Below are positions 18,539-28,041 of a DNA stretch of 64,000 bases, piece by piece (positions within the stretch are counted from its first letter, which is position 1; each line of letters opens with the position of its first letter). The stretch covers positions 310,001 to 374,000 of the forward strand of contig CAVXLZ010000002.1 of NCBI GenBank assembly GCA_963762825.1, given 5' to 3'. Origin of the DNA: Miltoncostaea sp963762825. Its GTDB lineage: Bacteria; Actinomycetota; Thermoleophilia; Miltoncostaeales; Miltoncostaeaceae. A program made the translations under genes and the position numbers. The notes below the pieces were generated by a model. It worked only from the letters and a program-made list of their open reading frames with translations. It had not been told where the DNA came from and ran no database searches.

Positions 18539-18570
18539 CCCGGCCGGGCCCTCGCAGGGGCCCGGCCGGG
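18539..18570 (-). terminator. Hairpin between coxM-like gene and moaA
   Basis: A perfect 13-bp inverted repeat (18539-18551 and 18558-18570, 6-base loop) lies 7 bp after the stop of the CoxM-like gene and just before the moaA promoter. It should end the Cox-type operon transcript and insulate moaA-mobA. A U-tract is absent. Confidence 0.7.
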
Positions 18571-18577
18571 GCCGCGG

Positions 18578-19423
18578 TCATCGCGAGAGCGCCTCCTCCA
18601 CGGCGCGTCCGGTGAGCACCCGGGCCAGGTGGCGACGGAAGTCCCCGCTCGCCCAGGTGTCGCTCGGCGGGTCGGTTCCCTCGTCGGCCTTCTGGGCCGC
18701 CTGGGCCACGGCGTCACGGGGCGCCCCCGCCAGCGCGGCCTCCACCGCCGCTGCGCGCAGCGGCGTCTGACCCATGTTGGTGAAGGCGACCTTCGCCCCC
18801 TGGATCGAGCCGTTGCTCGCACCGACCACGGCGGCCACGCCCACCGTCGCCCAGTCGAGGGCGCGCTGGCGGAACTTGAGGTAGCTCCACCCCGAGGCTC
18901 CGGTCTTGGGCACCCGGACCTCGGTGATGATCTCGTCCTCGCCGAGGGCCGTGTCGAAGAAGCCGTTGAAGAACGCCGAGGCGTCGATCGTGCGCTCCCC
19001 GTTCGGCCCGCGCGCCACGATCACGGCGTCGAGTACGAGACAGATCGTGGGTAGGTCGGAGGCCGGGTCGCCGTGGGCCAGCGAGCCGCCGATGGTGCCG
19101 CGGTGCCGCACCTGGGGATCGCCGACGAGCCCCGCCGCGTAGGCGATGAGCGGGCAGTGCTGGCGGGCCAGCGCGTCGGTGTTGAGGTCGTGATGGCGGG
19201 TGAGCCCGCCGATTGCCAGGTGGTCGCCCGCGTCGCTCACGCCCCGCAGGTCCCCGAGGCGCCCGATGTCCACGAGCGTCGCGGGGCTGGCCAGGCGCAA
19301 CTTCATCAGCGGCAGCAGGCTGTGGCCACCGGCGATCAGCTTGGCGTCCTCCTTGGTGCGAAGGAGCTCCAGGGCGTGGTCGACCGACTCGGCGACCTCG
19401 TAGTCGAACGATGCCGGGATCAT
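18578..19423 (-). CDS. CoxM-like FAD-binding subunit of a molybdenum hydroxylase
   Basis: The 281-residue protein is the medium subunit, passing electrons from the iron-sulfur subunit through FAD. The FAD-binding motifs AGGHSLLP (residue 32) and TIGGSLAHGDPASD (near 110) are both intact, and the C-terminal CO dehydrogenase flavoprotein domain follows (FTNMGQTPLRAAAVE). It is the last gene of xdhC-coxG-coxS-coxL-coxM, its ATG overlapping the coxL stop (ATGA). Confidence 0.92.
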   Translation of the reverse strand: MIPASFDYEVAESVDHALELLRTKEDAKLIAGGHSLLPLMKLRLASPATLVDIGRLGDLRGVSDAGDHLAIGGLTRHHDLNTDALARQHCPLIAYAAGLVGDPQVRHRGTIGGSLAHGDPASDLPTICLVLDAVIVARGPNGERTIDASAFFNGFFDTALGEDEIITEVRVPKTGASGWSYLKFRQRALDWATVGVAAVVGASNGSIQGAKVAFTNMGQTPLRAAAVEAALAGAPRDAVAQAAQKADEGTDPPSDTWASGDFRRHLARVLTGRAVEEALSR

Positions 19424-21811
19424 CGTGCGGCCTCCTGGATCGCGTTCCAGACTCTCTCGGGCGTGGCCGGACGCTCGACGTCGGTCACGCCGAGATGCGA
19501 GAGGGCGTCAACGATCGCGTTGATGACCGCGGGGGGCGAGGCGATCGTGCCCGCCTCACCGATGCCCTTCACGCCGAGCGGGTTGGTCGGGCTCGGGGTA
19601 CAGGTACGTGAGAGCTCCATGAACGGGATCTCCGGCGGCCCCGGGACCATGTAGGTGGTCATCGTTCCGTGTTGGAGATTGCCCTCCTCGTCGTAGCCCG
19701 CCTCCTCGAAGAGAGCCTCGGCGATGCCCTGGGCCACCCCGCCGTGCACCTGTCCCTCGACCACCATCGGGTTGATGACCACTCCGCAGTCGTCGACTGC
19801 GACGTAGCGCAGGATGTTGACGCTGCCGGTCTCCGTGTCGACCTCTACCACGCACGCGTGCGCGCCATTCGGCCACGAGAAGTTGGGCGGATCGTAGAGG
19901 TGGGTGGCGGTCAGTCCAGGCTCCATTCCGTCCGGTAGGTCGTGGGCCGTCCAGGCGGCGAACGCCAGAGCCTTGATGTTGGCCGACTTGTCCGTTCCCC
20001 GGACCGTGAAATCTCCGCCCGCGAAGTCCAGGTCGTCCTCGCTGCACTCGAGTTGGTGGGCCGCGAGTGTGCGCGCCTTGGCGAGGACCTTCTCGCCGGC
20101 GAAGTGCATGGCGACCCCCCCGACGGCCAGCGAGCGGCTGCCATAGGTGTCCATGCCCAGCGGCACCACCTGGGTGTCGCCGTGCAGGACCTCGACGTCT
20201 TCGAACCCCACGCCGAGCTGGTCGGCCACGATCTGGGAGAACGTGGTCACGTGCCCCTGGCCATGGGGGGTGACTCCGATCAATACCCGCACCGTGCCGG
20301 TGGGGAGCATCTCTATGGTCGCGGCGTCCCAGCCGCCGGCGATGTACTTGAGGGCGTGCAGGACCCGCGAGGGAGCGAGGCCGCACATCTCGGTCCAGGT
20401 CGATAGCCCTACCCCGATCTGGGTCGAAGAGCCGCTCTGGCGGCGCTGAGCTTGCTCGCGGCGCACATCCGCGTAGTCGACGGCCGCGATCATCGCGTCG
20501 TGGGTGAGCGGGTAGTCGCCCGAGTCAACCGTCAGACCGCTGGCGATGGTGAAGTTGGGGAAACGGTCGGTCGGGATGTAGTTCTTGCGGCGCAGCTCGG
20601 CCGGGTCGATACCGAGCTTGCCCGCCAGCAGGTCCATCGTCCGCTCCACCGCATAGGTCGCCTCGGGGCGCCCCGCCCCGCGGACGGCGTCGGTGGGGGT
20701 GGTGTGGGTATAGACATTCGTGTACTCGAAGTCGTAGCCCTCGATGTCGTAGAGGCCCCCGTAGAGCCACGCCGAGAGCATCTGTATGCCTGGGGTCACG
20801 ATCTGGTTGTAGGCGCCCGTCGCGCAGTACACCGTCGCCCGCACCGCCTTCAGGTCGCCGTCGCGGGTGGCGGCCATCTCCATGTCGGTGTACAGGTCGC
20901 GTCCGTGAATCGTGGCTACGTAGTCATCCGAGCGCTCTGCGGTCCACTTGACCGGGCGGTTCAGCCGCCGGGCGAGAGCGAGGCAGAGCGACTCCTCGGC
21001 GTACGTGTCGAGCTTCGAGCCGAACCCACCGCCCACATCCGGGGCCACCACGCGCAGTTTGGCCTCGGGGATGCCGCAGGTGATGGCCTGGGCGGTGCGG
21101 ACGATGTGCGGGATCTGGCTGGCGGTGTACATCGTGTACTCCCCCATGGCGACATTCGGATCCACGACCACACCGCGCGGCTCCATGGCGTTCGGGATGA
21201 CGCGCCGCAGCCGGAAGCGGTGCTTCACCTTGACCAGCTCGGGATCGTCGAAGAAGGGCTTGGACGACTTGTAGGGGGCGGGCGAGTCGCCTTTGTCGAA
21301 GCCCCAGACGCTCGACACGTTGGTGCCGAAGTCGTCGTGAACCAGCGGGGCGCCGTCCTTCATCGCGGCGAGCACGTCGGTCACCGCCGGCAGCGGCTCC
21401 CAGTTGACCTCCACGCGCTCGGCGGCGTCCTTGGCGAGCACGCGCGTCTCGGCCACCACCACGGCGACGCCGTCGCCGACATGCCGTGCCTTATCCTTGG
21501 CGAGCGGCCAGTGCTCGCTCATCTTGATGTCGTCGGTCACCGGCCAGGCGCAGACCAAGGGCGCCGCCCACTCGCCGGCCAGGTCTGCGCCCGCTGAAGG
21601 CCGCCACGCAGCCCTCCATCGCGAGCGCCTTCGAGACATCTACCGCGTTGATCCGTGCGTGCGCGAAGGGGCTGCGCACGACGTGGACCCAGAGCATCCC
21701 GGGAATCGAGATGTCGTCGACGTAGCGGGAGGCGCCCGTCATGAGCTCGGGGTCCTCCTTCCGCCTGAGCGGCTGGCCGATCAAGGCCGCGGGGTTCGCT
21801 GTGGTCGCCAT
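19420..21811 (-). CDS. CoxL-like molybdenum-binding large subunit, form II-like, with one frameshift
   Basis: The joined product is about 796 residues. It begins MATTANPAALIGQPLRRKEDPELMTG and changes frame near 21590 in AAFSGADLAG, where one G is extra; the rest is intact to 19420. The substrate-site motif reads AVRGAGR, like the AYRGAGR of form II enzymes and unlike AYXCSFR of true CO dehydrogenases. The active-site Glu is in GIGEAGTIASPPAV. It uses molybdopterin cytosine dinucleotide as a family. The substrate could be CO only poorly; a purine, aldehyde or other heterocycle is more likely. Confidence 0.9.
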
Positions 21812-21820
21812 TGCCGCCTC

Positions 21821-22279
21821 CTAGGATCCGGCCACGGCCGAGACGGCCTTGACGATGTTCTGGTATCCGGTGCACCGGCAGAGGTTGCCCTCGAGGCCGT
21901 GGCGGATCTCGTCCTCGCTCGGGCTCGGGTTCTCCCCGAGCAGCCCGACCGCGGCCATGATCATCCCGGGGGTGCAGTAGCCGCACTGGAGCGCGTGATG
22001 CTCCTGGAAGGCGGCCTGCATCGGGTGCATCTGGCCGTTCGTGGCGAGGCCCTCGATGGTCATGACCTCGGTCCCGTCGGCCTGCACCGCGAGAAGAGTG
22101 CAGGACTTCACCGACTGACCGTCCAGGTGCACCGTGCACGTGCCGCACGACGAGGTGTCGCACCCGATGTTGGCTCCCGTGAGCCCGAGTCCCTCGCGCA
22201 GGAAGTGGACGAGCAGCTCGCGCTCCTCCACCTCGCGCTCGTGGCGTACGCCGTTGACTGTGACCGTGATGCGCTTCAC
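21821..22279 (-). CDS. CoxS-like (2Fe-2S) subunit of the molybdenum hydroxylase
   Basis: The 152-residue protein has both iron-sulfur centres of the family: the plant-type ferredoxin loop NIGCDTSSCGTCTVHLDG with a further Cys at SVKSCTL, and the helical domain CGYCTPGMIMA with LCRCTGYQNI. It links the CoxL and CoxM-like subunits. Its ATG overlaps the coxG stop (ATGA), and coxL starts 9 bp after its stop. Confidence 0.95.
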   Translation of the reverse strand: MKRITVTVNGVRHEREVEERELLVHFLREGLGLTGANIGCDTSSCGTCTVHLDGQSVKSCTLLAVQADGTEVMTIEGLATNGQMHPMQAAFQEHHALQCGYCTPGMIMAAVGLLGENPSPSEDEIRHGLEGNLCRCTGYQNIVKAVSAVAGS

Positions 22280-22863
22280 GCCGACCCCCCTTCACGGCCG
22301 TCGCCGCGGCCGAGCAATCGTTTGATCGCCGACGCGAGCGCCGCGATCGCCAATGAGAAGCCGGAGATCGGCTTCTTTGCCTCCACCATCGCCGCTGCGG
22401 CCGCCTCGGGAGACGCCGAGAGCTGAGCCTTGATGCACTCCGCGAACTGGCCGACCAGCTTGTTGGACACGTCCTGCACCACGCCGGGGCGGCCGAGCTG
22501 CGCCACCTGGCCCGAGAAGCGCAGGTCGGTGGTCATCTCCACCCGGGTGCCGCCGGCCGCCGCGGGAGCGAGCACTGAATCGACCGTCCCGTCGGCGCCC
22601 CCCTTGCCGCGGGTGTCGCGGCCGCTCACGCCGAGGCGCACCGTGTGGGCCGCGTCGTCGCGGTCGAGGAGCTTCACATCGACGAGGAACTGCATCCCGA
22701 CCGGCCCGAGCTTGACGCTCATCGCCGCCTTCCAGGTGCTGTCATCGACGACCTCGGTCAGGCTCGCCCCGGGCATGCAGGGAACCACCCGCTCGGCGTC
22801 GAGCAGCAGCTCGAGCGTCTGCGCGGGAGACGCCGGGGTCTCGAAGGAGTGCTCGAGCTTCAT
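22276..22863 (-). CDS. CoxG-like SRPBCC protein
   Basis: CoxG-type proteins help recruit or mature the hydroxylase at the membrane. The 195 residues start MKLEHSFETPASPAQTLELLLDAERVVPCMPGA, the CoxG signature, continue as an SRPBCC fold (residues 1-150) and end in a moderately hydrophobic helix with a basic tail (SLAIAALASAIKRLLGRGDGR), a plausible membrane anchor. Both gene ends overlap neighbours by ATGA. Confidence 0.9.
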   Translation of the reverse strand: MKLEHSFETPASPAQTLELLLDAERVVPCMPGASLTEVVDDSTWKAAMSVKLGPVGMQFLVDVKLLDRDDAAHTVRLGVSGRDTRGKGGADGTVDSVLAPAAAGGTRVEMTTDLRFSGQVAQLGRPGVVQDVSNKLVGQFAECIKAQLSASPEAAAAAMVEAKKPISGFSLAIAALASAIKRLLGRGDGREGGSA

Positions 22864-23885
22864 GCGATCGCGGCGATGGCGACGTGGTTGGCGACGCCCA
22901 CGATCTGGGCTCCGATCGCGATCGCCACCTCCTCGGGCGTGCGCGAGCCGATCCCCAGCCCTATCGGTGCGTGGATGCGCGCGAGCTCATCCTCGCCGAC
23001 CCCTTCCTCCGCCAGGCGCAGCCGCCGGCGCTCGGTGGTGCGGCGGCTGCCCATCGCGCCGATGTACCGCGCCGGCGTGGTGAGAGCGACCTTCAGCGCC
23101 GGCACGTCGAACTTCTCGTCGTGCGTGAGCACACAGATCGCGGTGCGCTCGTCGACCGGGGCCCGCGCGAGAAACTCGTGCGGCCACTCCGTGACCAGCT
23201 CGTCGGCGTCGGGAAAGCGCGCCGGCGTGATGAAGAGCGCCCGGGGGTCGCAGACCGTGACGCGGTAGCCGAGAAAGCGGCCGACGGTGGCGAGGGCCGA
23301 GGCGAAGTCGATCGCCCCGAAGATGTACATCGCCGGGCGCGGCACCAGAGACGACACGAACACCTCGTCGCCCCCCACGCTCACCACGCCGCTCTCGCCC
23401 ATCGTCAGGAGTGGACGGGCCGCCGCCTCGACCGCGTCGGCCGGCTCTCCCTCACGGCCGGCCAACCGGGCCCCGCCGAGGCGCCCGCCCGACACGGTGG
23501 TGAGGTACGCCACCGGGCGCTCGGCCCGGATGGCCTCTGCCACGCGACCGAAGAGGTCCGGGTCGAGCATCTCGATGAAGACGTGGACCGTGCCGCCGCA
23601 GGGGAGCCCCACCTCGAAGGCCTCGTCGTCGACGATGCCGAAGGTGGCCATGCGCGGCGGCCCACCGGCCAGCACCTCCTCGGTCTGGAGGTACAGCGCC
23701 GACTCGACGCATCCCCCGGTCACCGATCCGGCCACCTCGCCCGCATCGGACACGGCCATCACGCTGCCCGGAAGGCGCGGGGCCGATCGCTCCACCCGCA
23801 CGACGGTGCAGACCGCGACGCGCCGACCATCGCGGATCCATCCTTCGACCATCGGCAAGACATCCCGCACGTGGGCGACCTCCAT
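22860..23885 (-). CDS. XdhC/CoxF-family maturation protein
   Basis: XdhC-type proteins bind molybdenum cofactor, promote its sulfuration and insert it into xanthine-dehydrogenase-like enzymes. The 341-residue protein has the N-terminal XdhC/CoxI domain (VCTVVRVERSAPRLPGSVMAVSDAGEVAGSVTGGCVESAL) and a C-terminal Rossmann domain ending EVAIAIGAQIVGVANHV. I choose ATG 23885 (MEVAHVRDVLP); the extra upstream frame lacks family resemblance. It is the first gene of the Cox-type operon. Confidence 0.9.
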   Translation of the reverse strand: MEVAHVRDVLPMVEGWIRDGRRVAVCTVVRVERSAPRLPGSVMAVSDAGEVAGSVTGGCVESALYLQTEEVLAGGPPRMATFGIVDDEAFEVGLPCGGTVHVFIEMLDPDLFGRVAEAIRAERPVAYLTTVSGGRLGGARLAGREGEPADAVEAAARPLLTMGESGVVSVGGDEVFVSSLVPRPAMYIFGAIDFASALATVGRFLGYRVTVCDPRALFITPARFPDADELVTEWPHEFLARAPVDERTAICVLTHDEKFDVPALKVALTTPARYIGAMGSRRTTERRRLRLAEEGVGEDELARIHAPIGLGIGSRTPEEVAIAIGAQIVGVANHVAIAAIA

Positions 23886-23902
23886 GCCGTTCCCGGGTTC
23901 CG

Positions 23903-23932
23903 ACCCTATGACTCCGGGTGAAAGAGCGTCAA
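23903..23932 (-). promoter_or_regulatory. Candidate sigma-70-type promoter of the Cox-type operon
   Basis: On the minus strand TTGACG (23932-23927) and TAGGGT (23908-23903) are spaced by 18 bases, 17 bases before the xdhC-like ATG. It is the only good pair in the 82-bp divergent region shared with the MoxR gene. Confidence 0.5.
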
Positions 23933-23967
23933 TATCGTCACGAGGTATCCCTCCGCCAGAGGCGCCG

Positions 23968-24831
23968 ATGTCCTTCACCGATGTCGATCAGCTCGACGAC
24001 GCGCTCGCCCGCGAGTCGTACCTCGCCGACCGCGGCCTGGCGGTCTCGGTCTTCCTGGCCCTCACCATGCGGCGGCCGCTGCTCCTCGAGGGCGAGCCCG
24101 GCGTAGGCAAGACCGAGGTCGCGCGGACACTGGCGCGGGTGCTCGGGGCCGAGCTGATCCGGCTCCAGTGCTACGAGGGCATCGATGCGGCCCAGGCTCT
24201 CTACGAGTGGGACTACGCGCGCCAGCTGCTCTACGCGCGCACCCTGCAAGAGGGCGCGCTCGACTCCTCGCGCCGGGCCGCCGAGCTGTACGGGCCGGAG
24301 TTCCTGGTCGAGAGGCCCCTGCTGCGGGCCGTGCGCGCCGGGGCCGGCGCCGTGTTGCTGATCGACGAGATCGATCGCGCGGACGAGGAGTTCGAGGCCT
24401 TCCTGCTGGAGGTCCTCGCCGATGCGGCGGTGACGATCCCGGAGATCGGCACGATCTCGGCCGAGGCACCCCCAGTCGTGGTGCTCACCTCCAACCGCAC
24501 GCGCGAGCTCCACGACGCCCTGAAGCGCCGCTGCCTCTACCACTGGATCGACTATCCCGACCTGGATCGCGAGGTGGCGATCATCCGCCTGAGGGCGCCC
24601 GAGGCGTCGGAGGGCCTCGCCCGTTCGGTGGCCGAGGTCGTGGCCCGGCTGCGGGCGCTCGACCTCGGCAAGCCGCCGGGTCCGGCCGAGGCGATCGATT
24701 GGACGCGAGCCCTTGCCGCGATCGGCGTCGGCCGCATCGACGAGCGGTCGGCCGGCGAGACGCTCGGCGCGGCCATCAAGAACCATGACGACGTGGCCCT
24801 CGTGCGCCGCATCCTTCCGGAGGTCATCTGA
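23968..24831 (+). CDS. MoxR/CoxD-family AAA+ ATPase
   Basis: The 287-residue ATPase has Walker A EGEPGVGKTEVAR near residue 36, Walker B AVLLIDEIDRADEEFEAFLLEVL near 130, and TSNRTRELHDALKRRCLYHWIDYPD with sensor 1 and the arginine finger. CoxD-type members work with VWA proteins to remodel and mature Cox-type hydroxylases. It diverges from the operon it probably serves and is followed after 2 bp by its VWA partner. Confidence 0.92.
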   Translation: MSFTDVDQLDDALARESYLADRGLAVSVFLALTMRRPLLLEGEPGVGKTEVARTLARVLGAELIRLQCYEGIDAAQALYEWDYARQLLYARTLQEGALDSSRRAAELYGPEFLVERPLLRAVRAGAGAVLLIDEIDRADEEFEAFLLEVLADAAVTIPEIGTISAEAPPVVVLTSNRTRELHDALKRRCLYHWIDYPDLDREVAIIRLRAPEASEGLARSVAEVVARLRALDLGKPPGPAEAIDWTRALAAIGVGRIDERSAGETLGAAIKNHDDVALVRRILPEVI

Positions 24832-24833
24832 GC

Positions 24834-25919
24834 GTGGGCGCGGACATCGAGCCCGCGATGATCCTGGCTCGCTCCCTGCGCGAGGCGGGGGTGCCGGTGG
24901 GCACCGGGCGTGTTATCTCGATGGCGCGCGGCGCGGCGGCCGTCGGCGGGGAGGACCTCTACTGGGCGGCCCGCGCGACCCTGATCTCGCGCCGGAGCGA
25001 CATCGCCGCCTTCGACCGGGCCTTCGAGGAGGCCTTCGGCGTCGCCCCCCCGACACCGGCCTCGCAGGAGATCGCCGATCGCCTCCCGAGCATCGTCGCG
25101 CCGAGCGCGCTGTCGGTGACCGCGGGCGACGCCGGAGACGACTCGGACGTCAACCTCGCGAGCGCGACCGAGGTCCTGCGGACAAAGAGCTTCTCCGAGT
25201 GCACGCCCGCCGAGCTCGCGATGCTGGCGAGGCTGATGGGCCGCCTGCGACTGAAGCCGCCCGCGCGTCGCACACGTCGGCGCCGCACCGCGCGCTCCGG
25301 GGACCCTGACTTGCGCCGCACCCTGCGCCGCGCGATGCGCACCGGGGGGGAGCCGATCGACCGGGCCTGGCGGCGGCGGCGGGTGCGGCCGCGACGCCTG
25401 CTGCTCGTGCTCGACGTGTCGGGGTCGATGTCGACCTACTCGCGGGCGCTCGCGATGTTCGCCCACGCGGCGCTGCGCAGCGGCCAAGGCTGGGAGGCGT
25501 TCGCCTTCGGCACCCGGCTCACGCGCATGACCGGCCCGCTCGCCAACGCCGACCCCGATCTCGCCTTCGCCGCGGCGGCGGCGGAGGTCACCGACTGGGA
25601 CGGCGGGACGCGGATCGGCGATGCCCTCAAGCGGCTGATGGACGATCACGGCCGCACCGGCGTCGTGCGGGGCGCCGTCTGCGTGATCCTCTCGGACGGC
25701 CTCGAGGTGGGCGATCCCGCGGTGCTCGGCGCCCAGATGGAGCGCCTCTCGCGCCTCGCCCACCGTGTGGTGTGGCTCAACCCCCTGAAGGGCAACGACG
25801 GCTACGAGCCGCTCGCCCGCGGCATGGCGGCCGCCCTGCCGCACATCGACGTCTTCCGGGCGGGCCACAACCTCCACAGCCTGGAGGAGGTCGCGGAGGT
25901 CATCCAGCGGGTCGGCTGA
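24834..25919 (+). CDS. CoxE-like VWA-domain protein
   Basis: The 361-residue protein ends in a von Willebrand A domain with a complete metal site: DVSGSMS (about residue 199), Thr in GGTRIGDAL and Asp in ILSDGLEVGD. The N-terminal half is helical (GTGRVISMARGAAAVG) with a very basic linker RRTRRRRTARSGD near residue 150. MoxR-VWA pairs act as a chaperone; here the client is presumably the CoxL-type enzyme. GTG start is chosen from its position right after the moxR stop. Confidence 0.9.
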   Translation: MGADIEPAMILARSLREAGVPVGTGRVISMARGAAAVGGEDLYWAARATLISRRSDIAAFDRAFEEAFGVAPPTPASQEIADRLPSIVAPSALSVTAGDAGDDSDVNLASATEVLRTKSFSECTPAELAMLARLMGRLRLKPPARRTRRRRTARSGDPDLRRTLRRAMRTGGEPIDRAWRRRRVRPRRLLLVLDVSGSMSTYSRALAMFAHAALRSGQGWEAFAFGTRLTRMTGPLANADPDLAFAAAAAEVTDWDGGTRIGDALKRLMDDHGRTGVVRGAVCVILSDGLEVGDPAVLGAQMERLSRLAHRVVWLNPLKGNDGYEPLARGMAAALPHIDVFRAGHNLHSLEEVAEVIQRVG

Positions 25920-25943
25920 GCCTGAATCCGCGATACTGGTGCC

Positions 25944-27047
25944 GTGTCAGTGCCGCGGCTGCTGGGGCGCATCGTCGCCCCCCTCGTCAACACCAACGAG
26001 CCCGAGGCCCGGGTGGTCGACCTCCTCGTGGAGCCCTACCGGCCGGTGGCGGCGGGCCAGGTGGTGTGCGTACTCGAGACCAGCAAGACCACCGAGGAGG
26101 TGGAGTCGGAGCACGACGGGTGGGCCGGCGAGGTCCACATCGCCCTGCACGACGACGTGAGCGCCGGCGACCTGATCTGCGAGATCTTCGACGCCGAGCC
26201 GCCCCGCGCCGCCGCTCCGTCAGGAGCCCCCGGCGAAGCGGGGGCACCGGCTCCCCGGCTGACCCGTAAGGCCGAGGCGATGGCACGGGAGGCGGCGGTC
26301 GACCTCTCCCTGCTTCCCACCGACCGCTTCGTCACCGAGGAGGACGTGCGGGCCCTGATCGCACGCACGGCCGAGCGCGTCGAGGTCGACCCGGCCGTCT
26401 TGGCGCGCAGCGGCCCGGAGAGCGTCATCGTGTTCGGCGGTGGCGGCCTCGGCAAGACCCTCATCGAGTGCCTCGTCGCCGCCGAGGGCCTTCACGCGCT
26501 CTGCGTGGTCGACGACGGCATCCCCGCGGGGTCCGAGGTGCTGGGGGTTCCTGTCGTGGGCGGAGGCGCCGCGCTGCGCACCCTGGCGGAGGCGGGGGTG
26601 CCCATGGCCGCCAACGGCGTGGGGGCCATCGGCCGCGCCCAGGGGCGTATCGACATCTTCCGCCGGCTGGAGGAACACGGCTTTGCGATGCCGGCCCTGG
26701 TCCACCCGGGCGCGCACGTCTCCGCCTCGGCGACGATCGGCGACGGAGCGCAGGTGCACCCTGCGGCGGTCGTGTCGTCGGACGCCTCGGTGGGCCGGGG
26801 GGCGATCGTCAACTCCGGGGCGATCGTGTCGCACGACTGCCGGGTGGGCGAGCACGTCCACCTCGCGCCGGGCGCGATCCTGGCCGGAGGGGTCGACGTG
26901 GGCGAGGCGGCGCTCGTGGGCATGGGCGCCACGGTCGCCCTCGGCCTGTCGATCGGCGCCCGGGCTCTGGTCGGGAATGGCGCGGTGATCACGGCCGACG
27001 TCCCCGAGGGGACGATCGTGGCGGCCGGTACCGTCTGGGCGGGGTAG
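25944..27047 (+). CDS. Lipoyl domain - E3-binding domain - NeuD/PglD acyltransferase fusion
   Basis: This 367-residue protein joins modules not normally found together. Residues 1-84 form a lipoyl/biotinyl domain with VLETSKTTEEVES, in which Lys48 is the predicted lipoylation site. Residues 103-140 match the peripheral subunit-binding domain of E2 proteins (RLTRKAEAMAREAAVDLSLL...FVTEEDVRAL). Residues 158-367 are a NeuD/PglD-type acyltransferase: Rossmann-like start VIVFGGGGLGKT, then a left-handed beta helix with the catalytic His297 in SHDCRVGEHVHLAPGA. The beta helix replaces the E2 catalytic core. E1 alpha and beta genes follow directly. Start GTG 25944 lies 6 bases after GATACT. Confidence 0.88.
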   Translation: MSVPRLLGRIVAPLVNTNEPEARVVDLLVEPYRPVAAGQVVCVLETSKTTEEVESEHDGWAGEVHIALHDDVSAGDLICEIFDAEPPRAAAPSGAPGEAGAPAPRLTRKAEAMAREAAVDLSLLPTDRFVTEEDVRALIARTAERVEVDPAVLARSGPESVIVFGGGGLGKTLIECLVAAEGLHALCVVDDGIPAGSEVLGVPVVGGGAALRTLAEAGVPMAANGVGAIGRAQGRIDIFRRLEEHGFAMPALVHPGAHVSASATIGDGAQVHPAAVVSSDASVGRGAIVNSGAIVSHDCRVGEHVHLAPGAILAGGVDVGEAALVGMGATVALGLSIGARALVGNGAVITADVPEGTIVAAGTVWAG

Positions 27048-27105
27048 GGAGGCCCGGGGCGCTAGTGTCCCGCGCCGACCGACCCTGGCTAAGCTGAGGA
27101 GCGGA

Positions 27106-28041
27106 ATGGCCTCCACTCTCCACGACAGCGCGCCCATGAGCGACGCCGCCGCGCTCCTGCCCGAGCTGTACCGGCGGATGTTCGCCATCCGCCGGTTCGA
27201 GGAGACCCTGCTCGACATGTTCTCCCAGGGGGCGCTCGTCGGGACCACCCACACCTGCATCGGCCAGGAGGCGAACGCCGTCGGCGTGATCGACCATCTG
27301 GACCCCGCGCGCGACGTGATCTTCAGCAACCACCGCTGCCACGGGCATTTCCTCGCCTTCCGGGGCGACCAGGAGGGGCTGCTGGCGGAGGTGATGGGGC
27401 GCGCGACCGGCGTCTGCGGCGGCAAGGGCGGAAGCCAGCACCTCTGCGCCGAGAACTTCTACACCAACGGGATCCAGGGGAGCATCGTGCCCGTGGCGAC
27501 CGGCATCGCGCTGGCCGAGAAGCTGCGGGGCGCCGGAGCGCTGACCACGGTGTTCCTGGGCGACGGCACGCTGGGGCAGGGCACCGTCTACGAGTGCCTC
27601 AACATGGCCGGGCTCTGGCGGCTGCCATTGCTCTTCGTGGTGGAGGACAACCGCTACGCGCAGACCACTCCGCGCGAGCTGGCGGTCTCGGGCTCGATCC
27701 CGGCCCGCGCCGAGGCCTTCGGCGTGGCGGCCGCCGCAATCGACACCACCGATGTGCTCGAGGTGCACGCGGCGGCCGCCGAGGCGGTGGCTCATGTGCG
27801 CACGACCGGCGAGCCCTACTTCCTGGTGCTCGGCACCTATCGCCTCAGCCCGCACAGCAAGGGGGACGACGTGCGCGACCCGGCCGAGATCGCCGCCCGC
27901 CGCGAGCTCGACCCGTTGCGCGTGAGCGGCGCACGGATCGCCGACGCCGAGCGGGTGGCGCTGGAGGAGGCGTGCGAGCGCGACCTCTCGGCGGCGGTCG
28001 CCGCGGCGGAGCGCGCGCCGGTGGCCGGAGGGGTGGCCTGA
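27106..28041 (+). CDS. 2-oxoacid dehydrogenase E1 component, alpha subunit
   Basis: The 311-residue protein is the thiamine diphosphate-binding alpha chain. It shows the AIRRFEETLLDMFSQG start, SNHRCHGHFLAFRGD, the GGKGGSQHL motif and the ThDP motif GDGTLGQGTVYECLNMAGLWRLPLLFVVEDNRYA from about residue 151. It would decarboxylate a 2-oxo acid and pass the acyl group to a lipoyl lysine, here most simply that of the preceding fusion protein. GAGGA lies 5 bases before the ATG. Acyl-chain preference cannot be read. Confidence 0.93.
   Translation: MASTLHDSAPMSDAAALLPELYRRMFAIRRFEETLLDMFSQGALVGTTHTCIGQEANAVGVIDHLDPARDVIFSNHRCHGHFLAFRGDQEGLLAEVMGRATGVCGGKGGSQHLCAENFYTNGIQGSIVPVATGIALAEKLRGAGALTTVFLGDGTLGQGTVYECLNMAGLWRLPLLFVVEDNRYAQTTPRELAVSGSIPARAEAFGVAAAAIDTTDVLEVHAAAAEAVAHVRTTGEPYFLVLGTYRLSPHSKGDDVRDPAEIAARRELDPLRVSGARIADAERVALEEACERDLSAAVAAAERAPVAGGVA

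Noticed and set aside
19420..21811. Calling the CoxL-like gene an aerobic CO dehydrogenase
   Set aside because: The active-site loop AVRGAGR lacks the form I signature AYXCSFR.
27062..27073. A third copy of the TAGTGTCC palindrome before E1 alpha
   Set aside because: Only TAGTGTCCCG matches; no inverted arm or AACTTCTG core follows, so it is probably chance or a promoter box.
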